DNA of 64,000 bases from an uncultured Oscillospiraceae bacterium (GCA_944387065.1 CALXDM010000004.1:62001-126000), one strand, 5' to 3'; shown: positions 8,037-15,165, numbered from the stretch's first letter. Made by a program: numbers and translations. Notes: generated from the sequence alone by a model not told the origin.

Positions 8037-8399
8037 GATGACCAGGCTGGTAATTTTCAACACACACAAACACCGGGCGTGCCCTGCTGGGGCAAAGCTG
8101 ATGCAAAGAAATTTTTCTATAGAAAATTGCTATCCCTGGGGGGATAGCGGTCCGGTTGACGGATGTGCTGACGTGATTTGTGGAGAACGGGGTGGTGTGA
8201 AACGGGAAGGAAAAAACCCAGCAGTGGCGCACAGGAGTCGCCAAAATGCGGCCGCCCCCCGGCTAAAGGGCTGGGGAGCGTCGTATCTGCGTGAGCCTGG
8301 TAGCGAAATGCGGCACCGGCTTTTTGGATGCAAGGCTTCGCCATGGATCGTTTGGAGCGGCCCACCCGCCGCCCTCCGGTTCAGAGGGAGTTGGGTGGG
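8037..8399. other. Intergenic stretch without a convincing gene
   Basis: This ~360-bp stretch contains an AT palindrome (AATTTTTCTATAGAAAATT, 8109-8127), a GCTATCCC/GGGATAGC hairpin (8129-8148), and a GC-rich inverted repeat around 8361-8399 just past the Spo0A-C stop. A 128-codon plus-strand open frame crosses it, but its composition (Gly/Arg/Ser-rich, no ribosome site) looks non-coding. Confidence 0.5.
8129..8148 (-). terminator. Candidate terminator of the HTH / Spo0A-C operon
   Basis: GCTATCCC pairs with GGGATAGC around a 4-nt loop. On the minus strand it is followed by AATTTTCTAT. It lies about 250 nt past the Spo0A-C gene, so the link is tentative. Confidence 0.4.
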
Positions 8400-8855
8400 C
8401 TATGGGGCGGATGGGCTGGGCTGATCCCACCCGGAGGGGAGGCCGCCTGGGTGCGCCCCCAGCCGATCCCAGGCCGTGAGGGGTGCGGGGGCGGCTGCCT
8501 GTCCCTCTGCCGCCGGGGTGCCGTCAGGCTGGGACAGCAGGCTGTACGCCGGGATGGCCAGCAGCTGCGCGGCGCAAGGCTTGCTGGGTAACGTCCTGCC
8601 TGCCAGCTGTTCCAGCAGGGGCTGCCCTTGCGCCCAGGCGACGCCGCTCACCGTGCGGATGTTGCGCTCCACCGCCTGCCAACTCGTCTGATAGCGCCGG
8701 GCCACATCTGGGTAGAGCCACTTGGTCACCAGTTGGGGCCGCTCAGGCTGTGTGGCGCACAGCTGCACGGCATAGGCCATGTGAAAGAATCCTGTATAGT
8801 TTGCCGTGACCCCAAGCCGATACAGTAAATTGTAAATTTCCATCTGACACCCCAT
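8400..8855 (-). CDS. Receiver-less Spo0A C-terminal-domain protein
   Basis: A 151-residue protein made almost only of the Spo0A DNA-binding domain. The stretch from YRLGVTANYTGFFHMAYAV through VTKWLYPDVARRYQTSW, AVERNIRT and GVAWAQG lines up with the helix-turn-helix region of Spo0A (ITK.LYPDIAKK, VERAIRHAIEVAW.RG). There is no phosphoacceptor receiver domain. The C-terminal ~35 residues are Pro/Ala/Gly-rich. Two starts are possible: 8855 (MGCQMEIYN) and 8843 (MEIYNLL). I use 8855, which lies 4 bp after the upstream HTH gene stop. It is likely a DNA-binding protein for 0A-box-like sites or a competitor of Spo0A; the role is unknown. Confidence 0.75.
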   Translation of the reverse strand: MGCQMEIYNLLYRLGVTANYTGFFHMAYAVQLCATQPERPQLVTKWLYPDVARRYQTSWQAVERNIRTVSGVAWAQGQPLLEQLAGRTLPSKPCAAQLLAIPAYSLLSQPDGTPAAEGQAAAPAPLTAWDRLGAHPGGLPSGWDQPSPSAP

Positions 8856-8859
8856 CCTA

Positions 8860-9087
8860 CTACCATTTGCTGGTTTCCTCAAATGCCCGGGGGCAGTTTG
8901 CCTCCACCCCGTTGACGATCCGGTCGATCGTCTCGGCGGTGGGATTGCCCCTCCCATTCCGGTATTGGTAAAGATTTGATAAGGTTATATCAAAATCAAG
9001 CGCCATCTCTGTAAAAGTCTTTTGCGTATATTTATGGTATGCCTCCAGGAGTTCAGATATATAGCGATGAACGGATTTCGCCATCAT
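8860..9087 (-). CDS. Small Xre-type HTH regulator
   Basis: A 75-residue protein with one Cro/CI-like helix-turn-helix (KTFTEMALDFDITLSNLYQY, then NPTAETIDRIVNGV) and nothing else. AGGAGGGG precedes the ATG at 9087; a second ATG follows directly. It is the first gene of a two-gene minus operon with the receiver-less Spo0A-C protein 4 bp downstream. Its promoter holds an inverted repeat (AAAAC-N4-GTTTT) between -35 and -10 and a nearby 12-bp palindrome, so autorepression is likely. Confidence 0.8.
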   Translation of the reverse strand: MMAKSVHRYISELLEAYHKYTQKTFTEMALDFDITLSNLYQYRNGRGNPTAETIDRIVNGVEANCPRAFEETSKW

Positions 9088-9106
9088 AACCGCCCCTCCT
9101 GTAACG

Positions 9107-9136
9107 ATTATGGCAAAAACCGTCGTTTTGTGACAA
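9107..9136 (-). promoter_or_regulatory. Promoter of the HTH / Spo0A-C operon
   Basis: TTGTCA (9136-9131) and CATAAT (9112-9107) on the minus strand are 18 bp apart, just upstream of the HTH ribosome site. Confidence 0.7.
9116..9129. promoter_or_regulatory. Inverted-repeat operator candidate
   Basis: AAAAC-CGTC-GTTTT lies wholly inside the -35/-10 spacer of the HTH promoter, where a bound repressor would block RNA polymerase. The HTH protein it precedes is the natural candidate. Confidence 0.45.
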
Positions 9137-9148
9137 CCTATATATAGG
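9137..9148. promoter_or_regulatory. Perfect 12-bp palindrome upstream of the HTH promoter
   Basis: CCTATATATAGG is self-complementary and sits directly upstream of the -35. It could be a second operator, although AT-alternating palindromes can also arise by chance. Confidence 0.35.
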
Positions 9149-9485
9149 AATTTTCTTCCTTACGGCCACGATGGGCCGGGAAGGGCTGCGGATGGTGTGT
9201 TCTGGGATGGTTCCCCCGCGCGGCCTTTGCCCACTTAATCCTAAAAGAGCACCAAAATTCTTGGACCTAGCCGCTCCCGCCTTGGGACTGCGAGAACCCC
9301 CAGCAAGCGCTGATCTCTGTCAAGCTTGCTGGGGGATGTGCCTTCAGGTCTACCACAGATTGATTGTTATGGGGCCCGCGCCGCCGGCAATGTTATGGCA
9401 TGGTGGACATGGCCCTGAAAGGATGATAGTTCATAACCGCAGGGAAAACGCTTCCTTGTTGTCGCGTTTTATTCATGAAAAGATG
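9149..9485. other. Intergenic stretch before the Spo0A-like regulator
   Basis: About 340 bp without a convincing gene. It holds one long inverted repeat (9297-9335) and, near the right end, TTGTCGC (about 9458-9464), which resembles a Spo0A box (TTGTCGAA). G+C is lower here than in flanking genes. An open frame runs through it in phase with the response regulator but lacks a ribosome site or domain. Confidence 0.45.
9297..9335. repeat. 12-bp perfect inverted repeat
   Basis: CCCCCAGCAAGC (9297-9308) pairs with GCTTGCTGGGGG (9324-9335) across a 15-nt loop. No T-run follows on either strand, so it is not an ordinary terminator. Its function is unknown. Confidence 0.6.
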
Positions 9486-9514
9486 TTGTGTTTTGTCGGG
9501 TATTGGATTATACT
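9486..9514 (+). promoter_or_regulatory. Promoter of the Spo0A-like response regulator
   Basis: TTGTGT (9486-9491) and TATACT (9509-9514) are 17 bp apart. The spacer contains TTTTGTCGGG, which resembles half of a Spo0A box, so autoregulation is possible. Confidence 0.65.
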
Positions 9515-9551
9515 GGACAAAACCAGAGGTGCAGGTTGGAGGTGTTGGCCT

Positions 9552-10340
9552 TTGGAAAGGGAGCTGACCATTCTGCTGGTGGAGGACGATGCGCAGGTCT
9601 GTGACGAAATCGTCCGCTATGTGGACGAACTGGAGGACGTCAGCCTGGTGGGGGTGACCAGCCATGTGGATCAGGCCATCCAAATCACTCGGGAGTGCGC
9701 TCCAGACGCCATAATCCTGGACCTGGAACTCCATGTGGGCAGCGGCAACGGCCTGGCCTTGCTCCAGTCGCTCCGGCAGCTGGGCCTGCCCCGGGCGCCC
9801 TACATCTTGGTTGCCACCAACAACTCCAGCGCCATCACCTACGCCTCGGCCCGTCAGCTGGGGGCAGACTTCATCCTCTCCAAGCACCAGGCGGACTATT
9901 CCCCCAAGGGCTCGGTGGACTTTCTGCGCATGATGCAGCCTGTGCTGTTGCGGGGGAGCGGCCAGGCCGGGACAGGGGACAGCCCGGACTTGGAGAGCCC
10001 GGATCGGCGCAACAAGCGGATGCACCGCAGGATCTGCGCCGAGCTGGATCAGATCGGCATCAGCCCCAAGGCAGTGGGCTATCGCTACCTGGCCGACAGC
10101 ATCCAGCGCATCCTCCAGGAGCCGGAGCCAAACTTCTGCCGAGCGATTGGGGAGCAGTATGGCAGGACGGAGTCCAGCGTGGAGCGGGCGATGCAAAACG
10201 CCATTGCAAGGGCTTGGCGCACCACGCCCATTGACGACCTGCTGCGCCTGTACACAGCCCGGGTGAACTCGGAAAAGGGGATGCCCACCCTGACGGAGTT
10301 TGTTTACTACTATGCAAACAAGCTCAAGAATGAGACATAA
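9552..10340 (+). CDS. Spo0A-like response regulator (receiver + Spo0A_C)
   Basis: A 262-residue two-domain response regulator. The receiver domain has the acidic pocket (VEDD, residues 10-13), phosphoacceptor Asp57 (IILDLEL), a Thr/Asn at the switch position (VATNN) and Lys111 (ILSKHQ). After a linker, the C-terminal ~110 residues match the Spo0A output domain (ELDQIGISPKAVGYRYLADSI, TESSVERAMQNAIARAW, PTLTEFVYYYANKL). The recognition region differs from true Spo0A and lacks the LYPDIAKK segment, so it is probably a paralogue rather than the sporulation master regulator. I chose the TTG at 9552, 7 nt after GGAGGTG; no ATG fits. A polytopic kinase gene follows downstream on the same strand. 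Confidence 0.82.
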   Translation: MERELTILLVEDDAQVCDEIVRYVDELEDVSLVGVTSHVDQAIQITRECAPDAIILDLELHVGSGNGLALLQSLRQLGLPRAPYILVATNNSSAITYASARQLGADFILSKHQADYSPKGSVDFLRMMQPVLLRGSGQAGTGDSPDLESPDRRNKRMHRRICAELDQIGISPKAVGYRYLADSIQRILQEPEPNFCRAIGEQYGRTESSVERAMQNAIARAWRTTPIDDLLRLYTARVNSEKGMPTLTEFVYYYANKLKNET

Positions 10341-10381
10341 CAGCCCGGCCACCCCCAGGACGGGATGGCCGGGCTGTTTTT
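10340..10381 (+). terminator. Terminator after the Spo0A-like regulator
   Basis: ACAGCCCGGCCA and TGGCCGGGCTGT form a 12-bp stem followed by TTTTT. It separates the regulator from the kinase and can also end the minus-strand peptide transcript. Confidence 0.88.
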
Positions 10382-10391
10382 GCCTGACTGG

Positions 10392-10439
10392 TTAGATCCA
10401 GAACCAGAAGATTGCCAGATCCCAGAACCACTTCAACAT
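10392..10439 (-). CDS. Candidate 15-residue Trp-rich hydrophobic peptide
   Basis: Reading the minus strand gives MLKWFWDLAIFWFWI and then TAA. Four of 15 residues are Trp and three are Phe, with one Lys near the N-terminus and one Asp. AAAGGAGC lies about 10 nt before the ATG. A -35/-10 pair (10498-10470) precedes it, and its -35 overlaps one of two 15-bp direct repeats. It sits between a Spo0A-like regulator and an AgrC-like kinase, divergent from the kinase. It could be an exported or membrane-inserted signal, a mini-toxin, or a chance ORF. I know of no matching family. Confidence 0.5.
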   Translation of the reverse strand: MLKWFWDLAIFWFWI

Positions 10440-10469
10440 CAGATCGTTGCTCCTTTCCTTTTTGAAAAA

Positions 10470-10498
10470 AGCATAAAAAAATCTGAAATAAATCGAAA
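10470..10498 (-). promoter_or_regulatory. Candidate promoter of the Trp-rich peptide gene
   Basis: TTTCGA (10498-10493) and TATGCT (10475-10470) on the minus strand are 17 bp apart. The weak -35 lies inside direct repeat 1, and repeat 2 lies 30 bp further upstream. This is the usual geometry for an activator-dependent promoter. Confidence 0.45.
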
Positions 10499-10511
10499 TT
10501 GGTTCTAAGAT
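10483..10511 (+). promoter_or_regulatory. Possible promoter of the AgrC-like kinase gene
   Basis: CTGAAA (10483-10488) and TAAGAT (10506-10511) are 17 bp apart. The match is modest. Direct repeat 1 covers the spacer and -10, so a bound regulator would affect it. Confidence 0.3.
10493..10507. repeat. Direct repeat 1, regulator-binding candidate
   Basis: TCGAAATTGGTTCTA. It matches repeat 2 at 14 of 15 positions and lies 30 bp away start to start, about three helix turns. The TCGAA core resembles the Spo0A box core (TGTCGAA). Confidence 0.65.
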
Positions 10512-10522
10512 GCCGTTTTTTT

Positions 10523-10537
10523 TCGAAATTTGTTCTA
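10523..10537. repeat. Direct repeat 2, regulator-binding candidate
   Basis: TCGAAATTTGTTCTA, preceded by TT, so that TTTCGAA is one base from the Spo0A box TGTCGAA. It lies between the divergent peptide and kinase genes. Confidence 0.65.
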
Positions 10538-10558
10538 TTTTATGGGAGAACTATATCC

Positions 10559-11971
10559 ATGGTAGTTTCGCTAGTGAAGTACATGGCAATCATTGGATGC
10601 GCCACCTATGCCACTCGAAAGCTGTTAAATCGAGGTCGGCCTTTCTCGCACAAGGCCAAGGTGCTCCTTGCCGTCCTTCTTGTTATCGAGGTGCTGGTGA
10701 CATGCTTGTTACGCCAGTACATTTCTTCTATTAGTATCTTCGCTATGGTAGGACTTTCCATATGGCTTCATTGGATTTTAGACCGGGATAATTTAGGCGG
10801 TATTGTGACCGCAACTATCCTCGGCTATGGGATTAGCTATTTATGTTTTCTGGTTGGGTTAATATGTATAGGGATCCTGTACAGGATGGGGATACAAGCC
10901 CTCGGTGATTTTACTCCGTTCAATGCTACTATAATCGGAATAATTCAAATGGGGATGGGGTTTTTGCTATTCCGTATTAAGCGACTTAGTCATGGGCTGC
11001 CCTTTTTGGCGGACTCTCAATATGGTGACATCGGCGTTTACTTGAGCGTTTCCATTTTGCTTGCGGCTTCTCTGGGCGGTTCGATGGCGAAAAGCTATAT
11101 CATCATCCAGTTTATCTGCTATACCCTGATCATCTGCGGGATGAGTCTCTGGTTCTGGTGGAAGCGGCGCATGGAGCGGGAGTATATGGACCAGATCCGC
11201 AAACGGGAGCAGGCCCGGCTCCGGGCGGCGGTCACGGCTCTGCAAGATCAGGTGGCGGTCCTCCGGGCAGAGAACGAGACCTTCTCCCGGATCATCCATC
11301 GGGACAACAAGCTGATCCCCGCCATGGAGCTGGCCGTCCGGGAGCTGTTGCAGGCCGCTGGCCAAGGCCCCATTCAGCGGGAGACCGCCCAGGCCATGCT
11401 GGCGCAGCTCGCCCAGCTGTCCCGGGAGCGGACAGGGGTGGTGCGCGGCTATGAGCAGGCTGGCGTCTCGCTGCCCCGCACCGGCGTGGCCGTTCTGGAC
11501 GCGCTGTTCGCCTACCTGGGGCAGAAGGCCGCGGGGTCGGGGATCACCTTGCGGCTGTGCCTGCCGGTTGACACCCCGTCGCTGCTGCGCATTGCCCTGC
11601 CCGAGCAGGACGCGGCCACCCTGCTGGCCGACCTGGTGGAAAACGCCATCATCGCCGTCCGGGCCACAGGCGGGCCTGGGCGTGTGCTGGTAGAGCTGGT
11701 GCAGGAGGAGGACTGCCCCTCCATCCGGGTGAGCGACAGTGGGGTACCCTTCCCGGCGGAGGTGGCAGCAAACTGGGGCGTGCGGAGGATGACCACCCAT
11801 GGGGACGAGGGCGGCAGCGGTATTGGCCTGATAAGTACTTATGAGCTTTGCCAGCGCCACCGGGCCAGCTTTTCCGTCCAGGCGCTGCCCCCGGGCGGGC
11901 CCTATACCAAGACGGTGACCGTCCGCTTTGACGGAGGCAGGGGTTTCCATATGGCCGGGCCGGAGGGGTGA
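10559..11971 (+). CDS. Polytopic AgrC/GHKL-type sensor histidine kinase
   Basis: A 470-residue sensor kinase. The N-terminal ~200 residues hold about six or seven hydrophobic membrane segments and no large extracellular domain, as in peptide-sensing AgrC-type kinases. A coiled-coil helix (about 205-245) leads to the likely phospho-His247 in FSRIIHRDNKLIP. An ATPase domain follows, with N-box ENAI (Asn362), DSG (393-395) and GSGIGL (419-424). I chose the ATG at 10559, 9 nt after GGGAGAA, rather than an upstream TTG. The membrane half is much more AT-rich than the catalytic half. The partner is probably the Spo0A-like regulator just upstream. Confidence 0.85.
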   Translation: MVVSLVKYMAIIGCATYATRKLLNRGRPFSHKAKVLLAVLLVIEVLVTCLLRQYISSISIFAMVGLSIWLHWILDRDNLGGIVTATILGYGISYLCFLVGLICIGILYRMGIQALGDFTPFNATIIGIIQMGMGFLLFRIKRLSHGLPFLADSQYGDIGVYLSVSILLAASLGGSMAKSYIIIQFICYTLIICGMSLWFWWKRRMEREYMDQIRKREQARLRAAVTALQDQVAVLRAENETFSRIIHRDNKLIPAMELAVRELLQAAGQGPIQRETAQAMLAQLAQLSRERTGVVRGYEQAGVSLPRTGVAVLDALFAYLGQKAAGSGITLRLCLPVDTPSLLRIALPEQDAATLLADLVENAIIAVRATGGPGRVLVELVQEEDCPSIRVSDSGVPFPAEVAANWGVRRMTTHGDEGGSGIGLISTYELCQRHRASFSVQALPPGGPYTKTVTVRFDGGRGFHMAGPEG

Positions 11972-12016
11972 GCTGGGGATAAGCGGAGAAAATTGCCGAA
12001 AAATGAGGTTCAGACC

Positions 12017-12045
12017 TTGACAAGTTTGGGCAGTATAGATACAAT
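12017..12045 (+). promoter_or_regulatory. Strong promoter of the SLH-domain surface protein
   Basis: TTGACA (12017-12022) and TACAAT (12040-12045) are spaced by 17 bp, about 150 bp upstream of the gene start. Confidence 0.8.
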
Positions 12046-12067
12046 GAAATTGCCAATTTGGCCCGGT

Positions 12068-12149
12068 GCTTTTATGCACATAAAAGCAGCTGTTCCCCTG
12101 GGGAACAGCAGGGCTGCCTGCCACTGTGCCGGGGCCCCACACTCCGGCA
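12068..12149 (+). promoter_or_regulatory. Three-hairpin 5' leader of the surface-protein mRNA
   Basis: Three hairpins stand in a row: GCTTTTA/TAAAAGC (12068-12087), GCTGTTCCCC/GGGGAACAGC (12089-12109), and TGCCGG/CCGGCA (12127-12149). None is followed by a T-run. Such 5' stems can lengthen the half-life of mRNAs for abundant surface proteins; that role is inferred. Confidence 0.55.
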
Positions 12150-12196
12150 AGGCGGCGGACAAGTCCGACTACGACTCTGAATTTGGAGGTAGAAGA

Positions 12197-15100
12197 ATGA
12201 AACAACAGAAGAGAAGTGGGCCCAGGCGCCTTATCAGCGGCCTGCTGGCCATGGCCATGGTGCTCTCCCTGGCGCCCTTCGCCTGGGCGGCTGATGCCAC
12301 GGTCAGCACCCTTGGTGAGTTGCAAACCGCGCTAAGCAGTGCTGCGTCTGGTGACACCATCACCCTGGATAGCGATATTGAAGTATCGGGCACCGAATTT
12401 TCCGCAGTATCGGCTACTGGGTCGCTGATTACCATCCCCGCCGGGGTAACCTTGGATGGCGGCGACCATATCATTTCTATGGCGGCTGATGTGAGTGCGG
12501 ACGGCACCCGGCGGCATGTTATCGGGATGACAACGTCTGGCACGTCTACCGTTCAGAACCTCACGATAACCGGGAACCCCCACGGTGCGGGTGTGATCGC
12601 CTATGGCTCCGGGGTGGAGCTGAACCTGACTAACGTCACCATCAACGGCTGCGCCACCGTGGCAGTGCAGGTCAACAATGGTGCGGAGGTGACTGCGACC
12701 GATCTTGCCACCAGCGGAAACGCCTGGGGCAGCGTAAACCTGGACAGTAGTAATATGAATGCTGCCAGCTTTACCCTAAACAGCGGCACTCTGAGCGAGG
12801 GTGATAAAATCTATGTAGATGGTGACGATACCATCCAGCAGTCTGCCCCGGATGCCGGTATTACGGCTTCGGGCTATAACCGCTATGAAGTGAAGAATGA
12901 GAGCGGCGGGATCGCCAGTATTGTTTATACAAACGCCACTGAGTTGACTGGAGTGGGTGTAGCCACGGTCACAGCTGCTACGGATGGTGGGGTTACGGTG
13001 TATACCACTCTGGGGGCGGCCCTGGCGGCCGCTCAAGATGGTGACACCGTGACCCTGACGGATGATGCGACCCTCACCCAGAAGGTCACCATTGACAAAG
13101 ACATTACCTTGGTTGGCGAGGACCACACCATCGCCGGCGTCAGCAATGATGCTGGGGTCTACTTCGAGATCAAGGGTGGCGTACTCACCATTTCGGACGC
13201 GACCCTGACCAACTTTGGCAATACGGCGGCTACCAGTACTGGCACCGGTGTGTTCAAGATTCCTGCGGAGGCGGATGCGGCCACCAGTGGGATTGTGGCA
13301 ACCAACCTGATGGTGCAGGACTTTAACCGGGCGGCCTTTGATGTGCGTCAGGGCAGCTTTACTATCACAGATTGCACCATCAACTGCGACAATGGCCAGC
13401 CCAATATGCTGACCAAGGGCGTGGTTGCCGGTTATGCTGACGACAGCCAGGTAACTGGAACGATCACCGGCGGTAGCATTAGCGGCGCGGATTCCGACTT
13501 CACCAGTGAGGATGGCAGCGGCTGGACGGCCAGCGGCATTGAGGTGAGCGTTGGCGCGAACGTCACCGTGGAGAATGTCACGATCACCAGTATGAAGGGC
13601 GGCATCAGCGTGGCCCAGAACTATGGTCCTGATGGTGGCACGGCCAATGTGACCGTGAAGGACTGCACCATCACGGCGGACGACTTCGCCCTGCGTATCT
13701 TTGAGAGCAGCAGTAGTTTCACTGACCCCAAAGGCACAGCTGAGCTGACTGTAGAGGGTGGCACTTACCAGGGCGATGTCCGCATTTCGAAGACTGGCGA
13801 CACCACTGGTGGGAACACAGATAACAGCACAATCACCATCACCGGCGGCAGCTTTAAAACGAGTGGTGGGAATAGCGTGTTAGATGTTACAAGGTTCGTT
13901 GCTGCCGACATGACCCAGGATCAGACGACGGGTGAAGTGACAGACGCCACCCCGACATCTCCTGTGCTGACGGGCCTGGTGGTGAATGGGGAGACCATTG
14001 ATCTGGCTTCCGGCACGGTAGAATCGGACGGCACCATAAACCTTGGCACAGTGGATGGAGGAAGCGCCGCCACCATTGTGGTTAATGCGACCGTAGATGC
14101 GGGCAGCACTGTTTCCGTGACGGTGAATGGGAACGCTGTGACAAATCTCAACGAAGTCCCCCTGAACGTGGGTGACAACGAGATCACCATTACGGTGACA
14201 GACGATGCTGATTCCACCAACAGCACCACCTACACCATAACCGTCAACCGGGAGAATGCCTCCACGCCTGGTGGCAACCCTGGCGGCAATCCCGGCGGAG
14301 GCACCAGCTACCCGGTGAACGCCCCTGCGGTGGACAACGCCAACGTGGCCGTCAACCCCAGCCCGGCCCAGCCCGGCCAGACCGTCACGATCACCGTCAC
14401 CCCCGACGAGGGATATGAGGCCAGCGGCGTGACCGTGATTGGCCCGGGTAATACGGTGGTACCTGTCAACGACAACGGCGATGGCACCTATACCTTCGTG
14501 ATGCCCGAGGGTGGGGTCACGGTGAACGCCACCGTGTCTCCCGCCGACACCTTCCCCTTCGTGGATGTGCCTGAGAGCGAGTACTATCGTTCTGCGGTGG
14601 AGTACGCCTATGAGCTGGGGCTAATCCAGGGTACCAGCGCCACCACCTTCGGCCCCATGCTGGCCAGCACCCGCGGTCAGGTCGTGGCCATCCTGTACCG
14701 GCTGGAGGGTGAGCCCGCGGTGAACGGGAGCAACCCCTTCGTGGACGCCACCGCTGACTGGCTGCAAAACGCGGTGGTGTGGGCCAGCCAGAACGGCATC
14801 GTGGAGGGGTACAGCGACACGGTCTTTGGCCCCGACGACACCATCACCCGGGAGCAGCTGGCGGCCATCCTGTACCGCTACGCCGGCTACAAGGGCTATG
14901 ACACGTTCGCGGCGGCTGACCTGTCCACCTTTGACGATGCCGGCGATGTGGCATCCTGGTCCCAGGCCCCGCTGACCTGGGCGGTGGACAAGGGCCTGAT
15001 CCAAGGCTCCAATAACCTGCTGGATCCCCAGGGCAACGCCATCCGGGCGCAGCTGGCAGTCATCCTGATGCGTTTCCTGGAGAACGTGGCGGTGGTGTGA
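12197..15100 (+). CDS. Secreted beta-helix protein with C-terminal SLH anchors
   Basis: A 967-residue surface protein. It has a signal peptide (RRLISGLLAMAMVLSLAPFAWA, ending near residue 31). A long right-handed parallel beta-helix-like region of repeated Val/Ile-Thr turns (TVQNLTITGN, LTNVTINGC, ITDCTINC, VENVTITSM, VKDCTITA) comes next, then an Ig/cadherin-like domain (NVGDNEITITVTDDADS), a Gly/Pro hinge (PGGNPGGNPGGG), a bacterial-repeat domain (EGYEASGVTV), and three SLH domains (FPFVDVPESEYYRSAVEYA, PFVDATADWLQNAVVWA, FDDAGDVASWSQAPLTWA). SLH domains attach to pyruvylated wall polymers. GGAGGTAGAAG precedes the ATG at 12197. The ligand is unknown. Confidence 0.9.
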   Translation: MKQQKRSGPRRLISGLLAMAMVLSLAPFAWAADATVSTLGELQTALSSAASGDTITLDSDIEVSGTEFSAVSATGSLITIPAGVTLDGGDHIISMAADVSADGTRRHVIGMTTSGTSTVQNLTITGNPHGAGVIAYGSGVELNLTNVTINGCATVAVQVNNGAEVTATDLATSGNAWGSVNLDSSNMNAASFTLNSGTLSEGDKIYVDGDDTIQQSAPDAGITASGYNRYEVKNESGGIASIVYTNATELTGVGVATVTAATDGGVTVYTTLGAALAAAQDGDTVTLTDDATLTQKVTIDKDITLVGEDHTIAGVSNDAGVYFEIKGGVLTISDATLTNFGNTAATSTGTGVFKIPAEADAATSGIVATNLMVQDFNRAAFDVRQGSFTITDCTINCDNGQPNMLTKGVVAGYADDSQVTGTITGGSISGADSDFTSEDGSGWTASGIEVSVGANVTVENVTITSMKGGISVAQNYGPDGGTANVTVKDCTITADDFALRIFESSSSFTDPKGTAELTVEGGTYQGDVRISKTGDTTGGNTDNSTITITGGSFKTSGGNSVLDVTRFVAADMTQDQTTGEVTDATPTSPVLTGLVVNGETIDLASGTVESDGTINLGTVDGGSAATIVVNATVDAGSTVSVTVNGNAVTNLNEVPLNVGDNEITITVTDDADSTNSTTYTITVNRENASTPGGNPGGNPGGGTSYPVNAPAVDNANVAVNPSPAQPGQTVTITVTPDEGYEASGVTVIGPGNTVVPVNDNGDGTYTFVMPEGGVTVNATVSPADTFPFVDVPESEYYRSAVEYAYELGLIQGTSATTFGPMLASTRGQVVAILYRLEGEPAVNGSNPFVDATADWLQNAVVWASQNGIVEGYSDTVFGPDDTITREQLAAILYRYAGYKGYDTFAAADLSTFDDAGDVASWSQAPLTWAVDKGLIQGSNNLLDPQGNAIRAQLAVILMRFLENVAVV

Positions 15101-15165
15101 GCTAACCCCACAGCATAAAATCAACCCACAGCGGCTGCCCCCATGGAGCCTTGCTGCGCAGCGAA

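Noticed and set aside
8038..8424. A 128-codon plus-strand open frame between the SASP and Spo0A_C genes
   Set aside because: No ribosome site, low-complexity composition, and it overlaps the sigma-G-like promoter region and the end of a better supported gene.
9171..9551. Longer N-terminus for the Spo0A-like regulator starting at 9171
   Set aside because: The extra 127 codons have no domain, run through the predicted promoter (9486-9514), and lack a ribosome site; TTG at 9552 has GGAGGTG at proper spacing and gives a normal receiver N-terminus.
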